A stretch of 64,000 bases of DNA from Quercus robur. Its lineage: Eukaryota; Streptophyta; Magnoliopsida; Fagales; Fagaceae. This document shows, one piece after another, positions 37,713 to 49,975 of this stretch. Within the stretch, counting starts at the first letter, position 1. Every line of letters begins with the position of its first letter. Location of the stretch: positions 50,946,302 through 51,010,301 of the forward strand of contig NC_065537.1 of the NCBI RefSeq assembly GCF_932294415.1, in the 5' to 3' direction. The notes under the pieces are model-generated. The model ran no database searches and had not been told where the DNA came from. It saw nothing but the letters and a program-made list of their open reading frames with translations. Position numbers and translations under genes: made by a program.

Positions 37713-38104
37713 ATTCTTTATCAAGCTCAGGTTTTTTTTGGTAATAGTGAAATAGTGCTTTTCATTTAATAGTCCACAACATTTTTGTGTTTCTATATCT
37801 CTCTCCAGTGCCTTATCTGGTTAGTTATTACTATTAGTCCTTAATTTTTTTCCTTCTGTTTTAAATACTAAAATGGTGGGTATGCTAAAAGACATAAAGA
37901 AGAGAGAAATGTGTGGTATAAGCTGAGATAATCAATGAGAGATTAATGAGATAACAGTAAAATATAAGTTAATGTAAACTTTTGGGTAACAGTAAAAAAT
38001 AACTAATGAAAAGATTAAAAAAAAATGCTAAATGCAAAATTAGAGTGCCACATGACAGGGCCTCATACACTCTCACATGAGGTCTCTACTTATATATATA
38101 TTGA
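37201..38104 (-). mobile_element. Non-autonomous Helitron I, 904 bp
   Basis: In plus orientation it reads A/CTAG at 37200/37201 and ends ...TATATATTGA at 38104. On the minus strand this gives a 5' TC (TCAATATATATATAAG) and a 3' CTAG preceded by a partly decayed hairpin (CCGTG...CACG). It is about 900 bp with no coding capacity. It carries a (CT)n run at 37677-37709. A partial copy is at 22122-22815. Confidence 0.8.
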
Positions 38105-39093
38105 CTAGTAAGTTGTCCGTGCGATGCACATATAATTTTGTGATATTTTATGTAAAATGGTTTTAGAGAATGTTGTATATATATTACATTGAAAAAGTAA
38201 ACTAAACGAGAGTAAAGAAACATATACATTTTGAGATATTAAAAATTAGTTTAGTAGTTTCACTACATATTTGTAGCATTCTCAAGGCAAGATTTAAAAA
38301 AAAAATAAAATAAAATAATGAAACCAAACATAAATGCAAAAGAGTAACAAGACTATGAAATTAAAATCAACTAATCCATGTTATGTTCATAGATTTGAAA
38401 GTATGCCTAACTTTCTCACCAACTTCCACTTATTGACAGTATAACATTAAGACATGGTGTAGGTAAGTGTATATGCATGAGTCTTATAGATGATTTAAAA
38501 ACATTGTGAACTCATAGGGGTTTCGATGGCTTAATGATGGTGGGAGACCAATATGAAAGGGGTTGCGGTCCCTCAAATTCCTCTCTCTCTCTCTCTCTCT
38601 TACAAATACTTTGTCTATCTCAAGTCTTTTATTTTGATAATAGTGAAACAATGCATTTTATTTAACATTCCACAACATTGTGTCTCTCTATCTCTCCTCA
38701 GGGCTTTATCTGGTTAATTATCACTATTAGTCTTCAAATATTCTCCACAACATTTTCGTGTCTCTATCTCTCCTCAAGACCTTATCTAGTTAATTATTAC
38801 TATTAGTCCTCAATTATCATTTTTTTTCTTTTGTTTTTAATATTAAAATGATGGGTATGTTAAAAGACATGAAAAAAAGAAAAATGTGTGGCATAAGTTC
38901 AGACAATTAATGAGAGATTAATGAGATAACAGTAAAAATAAATTAATGTGATATTTTGGGTAAACAGTAAAAAAAAGTTAATGAGAAAAGGTTAAAGAGG
39001 CGAAATGCAAGATTAGAGCGCCACATAACAAGACTTTATGCTCTCCCGCATAAGATTTTTGCTTTTATATATATATATATATATATATATTGA
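38105..39093 (-). mobile_element. Non-autonomous Helitron II, 989 bp, abutting Helitron I
   Basis: CTAG at 38105-38108 directly follows the final GA of Helitron I, and the element ends in GA (39092-39093) followed by T. The minus-strand 3' hairpin is clear (GTGC-ATC-GCAC). The body is homologous to Helitron I (AATTAGTTTAGTAGTTTCAC, the ATTCCTCTCTCTCT segment, ATGAGAGATTAATGAGATAA). Insertion exactly at the A/T at the end of element I explains the abutment. Confidence 0.8.
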
Positions 39094-39096
39094 TGA

Positions 39097-39309
39097 CTAG
39101 TAAGTTGTCCGTGCGATGCATGGACAATGTCTATGGTTTTGCTAAATTCTGTTTGTAGGTAATGCTGGAAATTTTAGTTAATAAAAGTTTTCAGAAGGCA
39201 ATGATTTAAACATTCCATCACTTTTCTTGCACAAATGACACTAGCAAATGTAAAAGAAATTTATCTAAAACTATAAATTTTAAATGAAACTAATTAAAAT
39301 TATGTGATT
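39097..39309 (-). mobile_element. Third Helitron 3' end in the same orientation
   Basis: A/CTAG at 39096/39097, with minus-strand hairpin TCCATGC-ATC-GCACGGA (one mismatch). The body differs from I and II and the 5' end is not identified. The sequence reaches the F-box 3' flank at about 39310. Confidence 0.6.
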
Positions 39310-40176
39310 TAATGAAGCATATTCAAAACTATTAGCTTTAAATGAAACTTACTTGAAATTTATCCATACAAAAAGTTTAGAAAATGGTTTGATAATTACT
39401 GTGTTATATTACAAACTCATATCATTTACGGGAAGTTTTTTCTTTCACATCAACATTTTTTCTAGAAAAAAGAAAAAGAAAAAGAAAAATAGAGAGGAAA
39501 ACCCAATTATCCTAGTTAAGAACAAGATGGCGGATTCTTAATAAAAAGAAAAAAATAAAATAAAAGAAGAACAAGATGGTGATATTTGTTATCACTATCC
39601 CAACCAAATCAAATCTAATAATATTTTTCTTTCAATTTGGATAAGTTTGAGGTAAATTTTATTTAAATCTTATCGTTTTGGATAAATTTTCAACTTTTCA
39701 AAGTACATAAAAAGAAGGAAAAAAATGTTGGGAGATCATTATTGGCTTAGTATTTTACAAAGTTTGTAAATTTCAAATGGCATAACTAATGATCAAATGT
39801 TGTCATTTGTTGGTCCATATTTAATGAAAATTTTCAAAAATTCAAGAGGTTTTTTTTTTTTTTTTTTTTTTTGGGTGATGAATTATTTTCTGTAAAGTCT
39901 AAAAATCTGTACAAAGTCAATGCAAAACACATTTTTATCTAGGTAAGAAATATCACTTTAAGAATATATTGATAAAATCAAAAGTCAACACCTTAACATT
40001 AACCACTATAGATTTTGTCCAGAACTCCAAATAAGAGAAATAATTTCGATAACTAAAAGAACTTGGGTTAAAACAACAGGGAAGTAAAAAAGAGAAGTAA
40101 CACTAGTACATCTCAGTCTATTAATTCTCTATAATCAATTATAAATCTCTTGCGTGAGAGAGAGGAATTCTCTTAA
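39310..40176. repeat. 3' flank of the F-box locus, source-like copy for 14366-15537 and 20586-20986
   Basis: The right part (39880-40176) matches 14366-14711. The left part (39310-39970) matches 15246-15537 plus 20586-20986. It contains a T run near 39851-39872 and an A-rich stretch at 39540-39560, the position that corresponds to the Helitron target at 15537/20586. No gene is seen. Confidence 0.8.
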
Positions 40177-41339
40177 TCACCATTCAAAGTCTTTGTTTAA
40201 AGTCAATTTTGGCCCACCCTGAATCCAACAGCAATTTCTCGGTTCCTGTACATTATGAATGTTTTTGGTAGAATAATCATCAAATATGGAACAATACTTG
40301 CCAGTACTGAGAGAGTAGTATATGTTTTTCTTGTCTTGGATAATTGGCAAGTAAATCTTGTTACCCAATCCTCTTGGCACAACAGGTTCTAAGAAAGACC
40401 CTCCAAGACTGATATATAGGATTCTATTTCCCAAACTTCTCACAATACGACAGACAATCTTGCAAGGTTTCACCATGGTTTTATTTACTTGTAACTTAGG
40501 TAGTTCAAAAACATGAATTGGTGTCCTAGTGTCACCCTCCTCAACCATGAATATTGCTAAAAGCTTCCCTTCGTCACTTTCCACCAAGTAACTTCGATGA
40601 ACTGAATCAAGCTTTTCTTGAATAAGGGGAATTTTATCATTATGATAAATAATCCAATTACTTGGGTTGTCGTTTGGATCAAATACTCCTAATCCTCCAT
40701 TCTCACCCAAACAATAGCACAATCCTTTGTGTAAGATTGGATTGCAATATGTTGATGGCGTAAATTCTGGCCTTTTAATAATTGTATGGGAAGTCCAACG
40801 TTTTTCTCCACGTTTAATGAACCCAAAATCATCCCACCCACAAATTCCAATAACAAAACAGTCAGAAGAAGTAGGCGGAGAAGAAAAACTCATGGTAACG
40901 AATGATTCTCTATTTGTGCATTTAGGGAGTTCTACTTTTTCCTTTGTGAAAGGGTTGAAGAAAACGACACTAAAATTGTCATCACCATATCCAGTCAAGA
41001 GCAACCAACCATACTTTGAGAAGCGAATACGTGCATCCAATAATTCTGGAATGTCGATCTCACATGCATCATGCTTTTGGTATGCAGGGTGAAAGAATGT
41101 GCATTTATGCAAGCCAACGGACATTAAACATGGAGATAGAGACCATGGAGAATCAGTTAAGGTTGAGACCGCTGGTCGAGGAAGAGAAGTGCTTGATCGC
41201 CATGATTTGCATATAACACGAAAGGTTGCATATATGTAATCCCTTTTTACTTTCTTGATCTTCGGTAGAATATCTAACAATTTGTTTGGCCATGTGTAGT
41301 TCCACTCCCGCCGATTTCTTCCTTCTTTACGTAAAGGCT
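40177..41339 (-). CDS. F-box protein with DUF295/KIB-type beta-propeller; start uncertain
   Basis: A long minus-strand frame runs to a TGA at 40177. It begins with an F-box-like segment (WNYTWPNKLLDILPKIKKVK, then FRVICKSWRSST), followed by the DUF295 propeller: FSKYGWLLLTGYGDDN.SVVFFNPFTKEKVELP, CFVIGICGWDDFG, W.SHTIIKRPEF, GLCYCLGENGGLGVFDPND. The C-terminus is NCCWIQGGPKLTLNKDFEW. Such proteins are thought to act as substrate receptors of SCF ubiquitin ligases; the target is unknown. From 41280 to 41339 the frame extends back with no ATG to a good acceptor (TTTCTCTTTCCAATATAG). Joining it to a candidate exon ending GAAATCAAG/GTATCA near 41605 keeps the frame but still gives no ATG. Either a further 5' exon exists or the locus has lost its start. 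A truncated paralogue is at 14712-15245. Confidence 0.8.
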
Positions 41340-42168
41340 ATATTGGAAAGAGAAACAATATCACCCTTGTACAGGTTTCTCAATTGAAAGTACAATTATA
41401 GAAAACGAATTCAAATACTGTCACAAAGTAAAGAGTTTCTCAAATAAAAATAATTTGAAACAATTCCTCCTATGAAAAGTGTGGTCCTAGAGTACGTGAG
41501 GTACATCAATTAGAATTCTCAAAATACAAAACCTTTACTTCAATATTGCGAATTGAAATTTCAATAGAAACTGGATAATAAAAGTTGTACATGATACCTT
41601 GATTTCGTTAAAAGAAAAAAAAGAACCAGATAAAAAGTCAATGCTTTCAAGCTTCTTGGCTCTGAAACATCATCACCACCATAAATCAATTGCTTTTCCT
41701 TATTAAAGGAATTGTTTCTGTCGTCAACCTGAGACTTCTAATGCACTATTCGGCTTTTATAAGCTACTAGTTGCAGACTCGTGTGTTGTGTGTGATAATT
41801 TTTTAGGTAAAATACTATTTTAGTTCCTAAATTTTATAAATAGTTAAAAAAATAGTTTATCATATTTTTCATAATCTTGTCTAATTTTAGCATAAAAATT
41901 TGGTTTTTTTTTTTTAACGAAAAAATTCATTTATATTTTAGCATAATTTTTTTTCCCTATTTTACATACTTGCTTTTCAAAATACACAACATTAGCCTTG
42001 TGCGTGCAATATAAGATAAATACATTGGGAAGACTCCTTGAGTAGTTAATATAAAATATTGAGACACATTTTAACTTAAAAGGCCTAAATCCAATGGGAA
42101 TGAACTCAACTATGTTATATTATCCACTCATTCTCCTCATCATTATTCAATATGAGACTTTACTAACA
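41340..42168 (-). promoter_or_regulatory. Presumed 5' region of the F-box gene
   Basis: A TATA-like CTTATAAAAGCC (minus strand, about 41754-41765) stands upstream of candidate splice signals: a TTTCAG acceptor near 41665 and an AAG/GTATCA donor near 41605. The rest, to 42168, is AT-rich with no gene seen. Confidence 0.4.
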
Positions 42169-42176
42169 CTTGTACA

Positions 42177-42811
42177 TAGAGGTGTTCACCAAACCGCACA
42201 AACCGCAAAAACCGCACCAAAACTGCCCGCAAAATAACATAACCGCACCGCACCGCAAGTAATAATGCACCGCACCGCACCGCACCACACCGCATGGTGC
42301 GGTGCGGTTTGCAGTTTTATAATAAGAAAACCACATAAACCGCACTGCACCGCACACTCTCTATATATTAATATATTTAATTATTTTTAATATTAAATAC
42401 ATTATTAATAGTTTAATAACCCTAGTTTTCAAAAAAAAAAAAAGTTTGATAACCCTAGCAAGTGTTGATTAAGAAAACCAGTCCAAAATAAAGAAAAATT
42501 AGCTCAATAGTTTAAAACTTGGACCAAAATAAAGGGAAAAATTAGTTTTGGGCTAGGTAGAAAAAGCCCAAAATTTGAAATATATACCAATTTCAAATCA
42601 TTTAAACCGCATCTTATACACCGCACTACATATGTGACCGCAAAAATGAGGTGCAAGTTATGGTTTTAGCTAAACTTTAAACCGCACCGCACCACACATG
42701 TGACCACAAAAATAAGGTGCGGTGCAGTTAAGGTTTTAGCTAAACCGCACCGCAAAGTGCAGTGCTAAAAATGACCCAAAACCACACCGCATCGCACCGC
42801 GAACACCCCTA
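42177..42811. mobile_element. hAT-type MITE made largely of CCGCA repeats, 635 bp
   Basis: The ends are TAGAGGTGTTC and, on the complement, TAGGGGTGTTC. The flanking 8 bp are CTTGTACA (42169-42176) and CTTATACA (42812-42819), 7 of 8 identical, as for hAT elements. The interior carries many (A)CCGCACCGC units on both strands, at 42190-42350 and 42600-42800. It can therefore fold on itself. No transposase is present. Confidence 0.8.
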
Positions 42812-43051
42812 CTTATACACCCAACATTAGCAAGGACAATCTACATTCATTAGCCTATCTATAGAAATTATTAAACCTACTTTATTCACATTCCTATTAG
42901 ACACATACACTCATCTATAATAAGTCTCCAAAAAGTATTAATGATCTTGCGTGGTTTAATAGTATCAATAGTGGTTAGATAGTCAAGTTCAATTTCTAGG
43001 TAAGTAGTACCCATCTTTGAGCACCCTCAACTTAAGCTTGAAGGCTAATAG

Positions 43052-43324
43052 AAGTATTGGTTAAATAATTAAATTTACCATATCTCAAAAGTTTAAACTT
43101 TTGGGACAATTGGTAATTTAACATAGCATCAGAGCATGAGATTCTGAGTTCAATCCATATCTCCTCCTATTTTACCTCCCATTTAAATTTCCACGTGTTG
43201 GGCCTCATCTATTAAAAGGTAATTTCGGCCCACATGTGAGGAGAAGTGTTAGAAGTATTGGTTAAATGATTAAATTTGTCATATCCCAAAAGTTTAAGCT
43301 TTTGGGACAATCGGTAATTTAACA
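43052..43324. repeat. Direct repeat pair of about 73 bp, 199 bp apart
   Basis: GAAGTATTGGTTAAAT(A/G)ATT through CTTTTGGGACAAT(T/C)GGTAATTTAACA occurs at 43052-43122 and 43251-43324. Between them lies GCATCAGAGCATGAGATTCT then GAGTTCAATCC. It looks like a transposon-derived repeat. Confidence 0.75.
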
Positions 43325-44412
43325 AAAGCTTTGTCACACTATTGCTGATGAAGACACTTTTAATCACGTATCTCTATCACCTCTTTAGGTAGCCCCTCCT
43401 CCCCCAACATCGTGATTCCTTATAGGGAAGCCAATTTGTTTTTGGGAGGAGTGGAGGTATGTTGAACCTAACCGAAATTTCTTAATTTCATTTATTTTTT
43501 ATTTTTTATAATAATATAATTACAATGGGAGGGGGGTTTGAAAAATAAGCATTTCTATTGGAAACACAAAAAATGTATTAGTTAAGTTACAAGATATTTA
43601 GCTAAATTTCAATATATAAACATATCCAGATTTTAGCTGAGAAAAAAAAAAAAAAAAAAAGGTCAACGCCCGTGGATTACAATTCTTATCCATTTCACTT
43701 TTATATATATATAATTTTTTTTTTCACTGTTATATTTATATGACAATAGAAGGGCAAACGTTGAATAACTTTTCCTCGCGACAATCGTGCATATATTAAG
43801 GTTTGGACCATACGTTAAGATGGACCCCGCATTGACTTTGTATTTCTTATGTTAACCTCCAGCCAGAATCCCAGATGACACCGCCTATATATTTCCTTTG
43901 TTGTTAGCAAATAAATTCCGATTGAAATGCTCCCTATTTCTTCAACCTTCGTGTAAAGATAGATATATATCAACCACAAATCAGGTCAATGAAACTATCT
44001 ACATAAAAGAAATCTGCAGGAACCTATTTCGTTTTTGTGATTTTGAAATAATATGTATAATGATGACACCAAATAGCTAACATGACAGGATCAAAAGAGA
44101 ATCACCATTGGTAGCTACTAGCTACAGAGTTATATCTATGTGAAAACGATTTGAATTTATGGTATCATATGAAGCTCTTCATGTCCAATGTAGCCTAATC
44201 ATTAAAAGCAAAACATATTTATAAAACGGAAACAAAGTTCCAAGGCAATATCTGTTTACATTCATAAAAAAGAAGAAGAAAAAGAGAGGCAACATCTGTT
44301 TACATAAGGAGTATTGAACCACTAAGACAAACTTTTTTTTGACAAAAAAAAAAAAGCATGCTATGATTCTCGAAATTATAGCACCATCCATAATAAAGTT
44401 TTTCATGGACAG
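43325..44412. other. Intergenic DNA, likely holding the 3' UTR of the XS-domain gene
   Basis: No frame of note. The part nearest 44412 should be the 3' untranslated region of the minus-strand gene. An A-run lies near 43643-43660. Confidence 0.5.
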
Positions 44413-47400
44413 CTACCTCTCATCAGGCCTAAGAGGAGCATTTGCCAGATCTTGTATCTCCATCTTACTCTTGACCACACATGACTTTCTAGTGTTATAA
44501 TCTACTTTGTCCAAGTCCTCTGCGATACCCATGTATCCATACAGAATATGTTCCTCCACCTTTTCTCCTTGGTTTCCTGCATCCCAGCTTTTGCTGCTTT
44601 TACCATTGTTGGATGTTATTCTCTCAAAATCTACTCTACCACGCTTATTTTCGTCAAAATACTTATGAAGCTTCTCTGCATCTCCTAGGCCAGTGAAAGT
44701 GCCCAAGAACTTTATGACCATAACACTTTTATCTGAGGGCCTCCCCAAGCACACTTTGATTCTTCCCCTTATAAAACCTTTCTCTGCCATAACAAGGCAA
44801 ACCATTATAATGCAGTATATGGCATTGTATTTAATTGTTTAATTTTTTGCTCAATTTTCACTATTCACAGGCAAGCTGAATATTGTGACTGATTCAAATA
44901 CTGCATATCATGAACATAAGCCATTAAAACAACAAAAAATTTTGTCCTTATTATGTTGTGGTGAACAAGATTAGAAGAACTCCTAACAAGTATAGCTTTA
45001 TGCCTACTCAAATTTAATTTTCAACCAAATGTGTTATACAGAACAGGTCATGCAAAGTCACTTACCTCTTAGAAAAGCCTCAACCTCTTCAACTTTAACA
45101 ACCTTCCATTTTCGCGGATTACTGTCTGACATAGAAATGTTGTGGACGACAATGAGAGGAGGCCAGAGTATCAAATCCTCTTTCTGAGCCAAGGCTTCTG
45201 CAATGGGCAAGACCTCAGGAGACCATGTTATTGTGTCTTCTGGGACAACAGTATTCCATCCTAACAAAACACATATTGCTTTGTGAAGACCCAAGTGCTG
45301 TGATCTCAGCCCAACCTTGTGAGACATGAAGGCATGTGTTACCAGGCGTTGAGTATCCAAGAACTCCTTTGAATGGCTGAAACAATGTGCATTGTTAATT
45401 ATAACAGTTTCAAGAGAAACATGATTGACCAATTAACTTCTGTCAATTAGTGGTATCCAATCTAATAACAGTAAAATACTACTTCAGTGGATCATTCAAA
45501 CTAACTATTCTACATAGATTTCCAAAAATTATTATGAGCTTAAGAATATAATAGAAAATACACAATGCTAACAATGAGGATAGGGCATATATCAAATGAA
45601 AACTGAATTCAATTACCATCTAATGAAACTTGAAGCTTACACATTCATCACCACTAAAATTTAAAATTAACAATAATATAGATTCAGGCAGCTAGAAATC
45701 TTTCCCAACCCCAACCAGTCCTTTATTAGCTTTCACTTATGGAAACTGATAGACCAGGGCTGAGGCAGGCAGGAGGGTGGCACAAAAAAGTTACTAAACC
45801 AATTCTTTAACACACTTGTAGATGACAATTGACAAATAATTCCACTACCAGGGGAGCTTGCACCTTAGCAAATCAATGATGTTAAGCGGAAATTCCCTTT
45901 AAAGGAAATGACAATCTACACTATATCATAGTCAATCATGAAATGCGTCTCTCAGACTCTCACGAAGTCAAGGTCTCATGGCTTATAATGGGACAAACAA
46001 ACTTCAGACAGTTGGCAACTTCAGTTTGGACCATTTGTACCTGCTTACTTAAGCTTATCCTCTCCAGTCTGCCAACAAGAAATTTGATAATTTTCCGTTT
46101 TTCCCGTGGCATAATAATTGCTAATGTGAACATAATCTGACATCATATTCTTTTCATGCGTGCTTCAGATGAAAGATCACCAGTTAATATATAAAATCAA
46201 TTAATTAAAATTCCATGAGATTGTGTAGGCACCACATACAGAAAGAGCCTGGGTATGCCTTTGTCAATATATTTACTGATCCACAGACATGTAGCATATT
46301 TAATTAAAATCCCTGCTTGCTAAGACATGTCCTTGGATCTTGATATTCAAAGTAATATCTTGATAGTCTCCAAAAACTCATAAATTCCACCAATGTTAGA
46401 GAGCAGGCCATGATAATTTGAGGAGGTAGTCGTGCTTATATCCTAAAAGTTTATAATAAAATAATTATTTGTGCAACCAGAAATATTGCACATGAAGCTA
46501 CATCCATATATAGAGAGGCTTTTGGCCGTTCTTTTTTTACTGATGCATTCATTTTCTCCAATCATCTTAGAGGGGATTTGTAAAAGACTATGACTATTAC
46601 ATCCAAAACATCTGGTAAGTGATGCCAACCCCACTTAAACATACCCCCTCCCCCCACCCCCACAAACCCAAAAAAAGGAAAAAAGGGAGACAGAAAAATG
46701 CCCATTCTTTTTAGTTTAAAATAATATCTAGGACATTGATCATGTAAACCTTAGTTTAACATCAAGGTTGTAAACAAGGTCCATATTCCTAATTAATAAA
46801 TTATAAAGAAAAAGAGATAGGGAAAAAGAGTCATAGAAGCATTTTATTGAATTGGAATTTCAACTCAATATGTATACAAAACATACATATGCCTATAGTG
46901 AAACCTAAACCAATATCCAACTCACTTGCAACCTAGTTGTCTTTACAACTATACCAAAATGGCTTTAGCATTACATACTAGTAGTAGTTACATATATACA
47001 CATACAATGAGAGCGTGCATGCAACCCACCCTCTAGATTGTCTTCACCAAAATGTTGAAATGGCTTTGACAATAAATACCAAATACTGCTACACTACACA
47101 TATTCAATGAGACTTAAAAGACTACAAATATGCCCACATATAATCAGACATAAACACCACAACCAATCCATCCACCCAATGTGCTATAAAGGTTAACTCT
47201 GATCAGCAACCTATTTCCAAATATTAGACCTATTCCATAGTCCTTTACTCAATGAAACATCAAGGACAAAAAATGGACAGCAGAAATCATCTAATGATTT
47301 TCACCATAATTGAACAACAAAAGGCACTTGAGCTAGAATTGGGAAGTCACTTCTAAGTAATGTTCACCAAAGGTTCATACCCCAGTACGTGGAATTGATG

Positions 47401-49975
47401 CCACTAAGTCATCCATCTCCTAACACTATGCATAAACCTAAATAATAAAACAATTTTTGTTTCTATAATTGCAAGTAGCCAAGTTAAAACCCAAGCAAAT
47501 CCCAAACTAGAAAAGTCTTGAAGGTTAGTGCATGCTCACTTGACTGCATTGGCAAGAGTACTGGCAAACTCCTGAATCAAATTATGAAAACAGGTGTTCC
47601 AGTTTTAGAAAGATAATAATGGAAAAGAAAACAGACCTTTTGCCACATACGATGCAGAAAAAACTACCAGCTTTTCCTTGCTCCTTGTATCTTCTTCGAA
47701 CAGCTGGGTTTACATTCAACTTTTTACAGTACTTTAGGAAGGCTTCTTGTACAAGTTGCCTAAACTCCTCAGAGTCCTCAGATGGTTCAGATTCTAAGGG
47801 ATTTACCCAATCTTCTGAAGGGTCACCATCATCTTCTTGCTCATCCTCATGATAATCATCATTTCTTTTCCAAACATTAGATTGCAGTTTCTGAAGACCA
47901 CTTCTTCTATCAAAATGGTGCAAGTTATGTGAACTCAGAAAACCAGTTCTTGGATGAGCCCTAGTATATCGACCACCGCGTTTATACAATCCTACTGAAT
48001 GCCTTTGTGTCTGTGACAAAGAATCTTGAGATGATACCCAATTATCAGATGCAAAATCTTGACGATATTCTAGCCTATCATATATCCTCTTAGGCTTTCT
48101 GTATTCATTACGGTCCAATCCCACACTATTGGATGAATACAAAGCACTCATATCTTCATCAATCCATTCTTCACCACTATCATATCGATCCTGAAGCCCT
48201 CTGGATGCATTCCATTTATTTGACATGATTTTCCTAGAATCATGCCCACTTAATTCTTCCTTGAAACTGAATTTTCTTTTAAGCATCCTATCTGATGGTT
48301 CGCTTAAGCCATGTTCGTCCATTCTCTGCATCCTTACAGAATGTCTATGACCATCTAAATCATATTTAGAAATTGGAGGGCTTTGCAGCCTCTCCTTCAG
48401 AAACTTTGGACCTGCATCTTTTCCAAAACCAAAATCTGCCCTCATATGCAATATTTGACGATCCTGTGATGCACCCAAATGTGAAGTTTCGTATTCTGGT
48501 GACAGTCTCCTTTCAAACTCAACTTGACTACGTCTAGATCCCAAATATTCACCACCTTGTTTTGATGCATTTGACATTCTGTTTGTATCAAGGTATTCTG
48601 AAACTGTCTGCTTGTGTAAAGTAGAATGGTCCAATAAAGTACCCTTTCGGGGATTTCGATAAGAATCCTCAGTGATATTATCAACTCTGTTTACAGCATG
48701 GTGCATTATATTAGGTCTTGGCAAATCTCTATGATCATAATTGCTTCGTGCATGATCATAGTCTAGCGGAACTTGTGGAGGCATCATTCTATACAAGTCA
48801 TCAGATGGATATCCACGGTCATCATTTGCTATTCCATATAGTTTTGGGTATGGATAATCTTCACACTCAGCCCTGGTGGGACTACATGCACCTCTCTGGT
48901 AATATGTCAGGTTCCTTTGTCCAGCTTCAGGTTCTCCAGAAGAATCTATCAGTGGTCTTTCCTCATATGCATTAAAACCTAATGGATCTGCAAGTTTTCC
49001 ACTGCTCCTTGAAAATTCACCTGAAGGAGGAGGCAGGTGCATGTCATCCCGATAAGAACCCAAAAACTCGCTCCTCAGCATCCGTGAAGAGGAGCTTGAC
49101 AAATCAGCTAGGGGAGATGTGCCTGCAAAACCTTTGGAATGAGATGCTGACACAATGGGATATGGCATATCCCTCGATTGAAACATGGGTTTCTCTCCAT
49201 CTTTATAGGAGTCCATGATTGGTAATTTATCCATAGCTATAGTGTCCTGATATTGAGGTCTTTCATGCTCAAACCGGCGTATATCAATACTTCGAGATGA
49301 AGATGATAGGTGCCCATCAGTTTCTCGATAATCTGAAGTGGGACCAAGATCCTGAGTCAACCGATATGATCCATGTGCTATGCCATCTTCCAATGCCATT
49401 GATTTCTGAGCCAACATCCCATGTCCACCACCAGCTGCCAATCTGCTTTCACTAAAGTCTCTCTCTTTACCGATTCTAGAACTGTTATGCTCATATAATA
49501 AAACATGTTTAGACTTCAAGTTATCATCATCAACCTTAAAATCAGCATGATCACGCAACTCATATCCCCGCCTCAACTCCATAGGAGGCGCATAATTCCT
49601 ATGCATAACAAGAGAATCATCATCAAACGGAGCCCTTTTCCTCACTTGCTCAAAAGGGGGGGACCTTGATTGTATCTGATCACCCCTACCCCCATTACTG
49701 CCACTCAAATGCCACTGATGATACTCCCTCCTTTCAATCGAACGACTCCTTCGACTCCCACCCGCTACCCGTCTAGACCCATCTAACCTATGAGGACTCA
49801 TACTCCGCCGGGCACGTGGAGACCGATCCAACGCCACCCGGCGTGGAGACCGGTCCAGCGCATCATGGCGTGCACCATTATAAGGGTAGTCAGAACCCAT
49901 TTCCAATCTGTGTTGACCACGTAGCTTTGAAGCCGGAGATAGTGTTATATAATCTTCACGCCTTCGTGATTGCAT
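44413..49975 (-). CDS. XS-domain protein with zinc finger, three coding exons, 1,006 residues
   Basis: Coding exons are 49975-47637 (2,339 nt), 45376-45066 (311 nt) and 44783-44413 (371 nt). They total 3,021 nt and join in frame. Splice signals are GCAAAAG/GTCTGT, TTGTTTCAG/CCATTC, CTAAGAG/GTAAGTG and ATGGCAG/AGAAAGG. The start is the first ATG of the long frame (MQSRRREDYITLSP). Residues 1 to about 730 are low-complexity, rich in Arg, Ser and Asp with SPRR/DRSPR motifs, followed by an acidic stretch (EDEQEDDGDPSEDW). Then comes a zinc finger (CIVCGKS...THAFMSH), split by the 2.26-kb first intron. The XS domain (about 847-945) starts DLILWPPLIVVHNISM and includes KVCLGRPSDKSVMVIKFLG and DAEKLHKYFDENKRG. 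XS is the RNA-binding domain of SGS3 and FDM/IDN2 proteins of plant small-RNA pathways. This long RS-like protein lacks the XH and coiled-coil parts, so an RNA-related role is inference only. Confidence 0.93.
45377..47636 (-). other. Long first coding intron of the XS-domain gene
   Basis: 2,260 bp between the two halves of the zinc finger. AT-rich, with no recognised nested gene or transposon end. A 65-codon plus-strand frame at 45943 is not convincing. Confidence 0.75.

Noticed and set aside
42163-42357. 64-codon cysteine-rich frame
   Set aside because: It is a translation of the CCGCA repeats of the hAT MITE.
45943-46140. 65-codon frame inside the first intron of the XS-domain gene
   Set aside because: Isolated, no recognisable domain, and within an intron whose ends join in frame.
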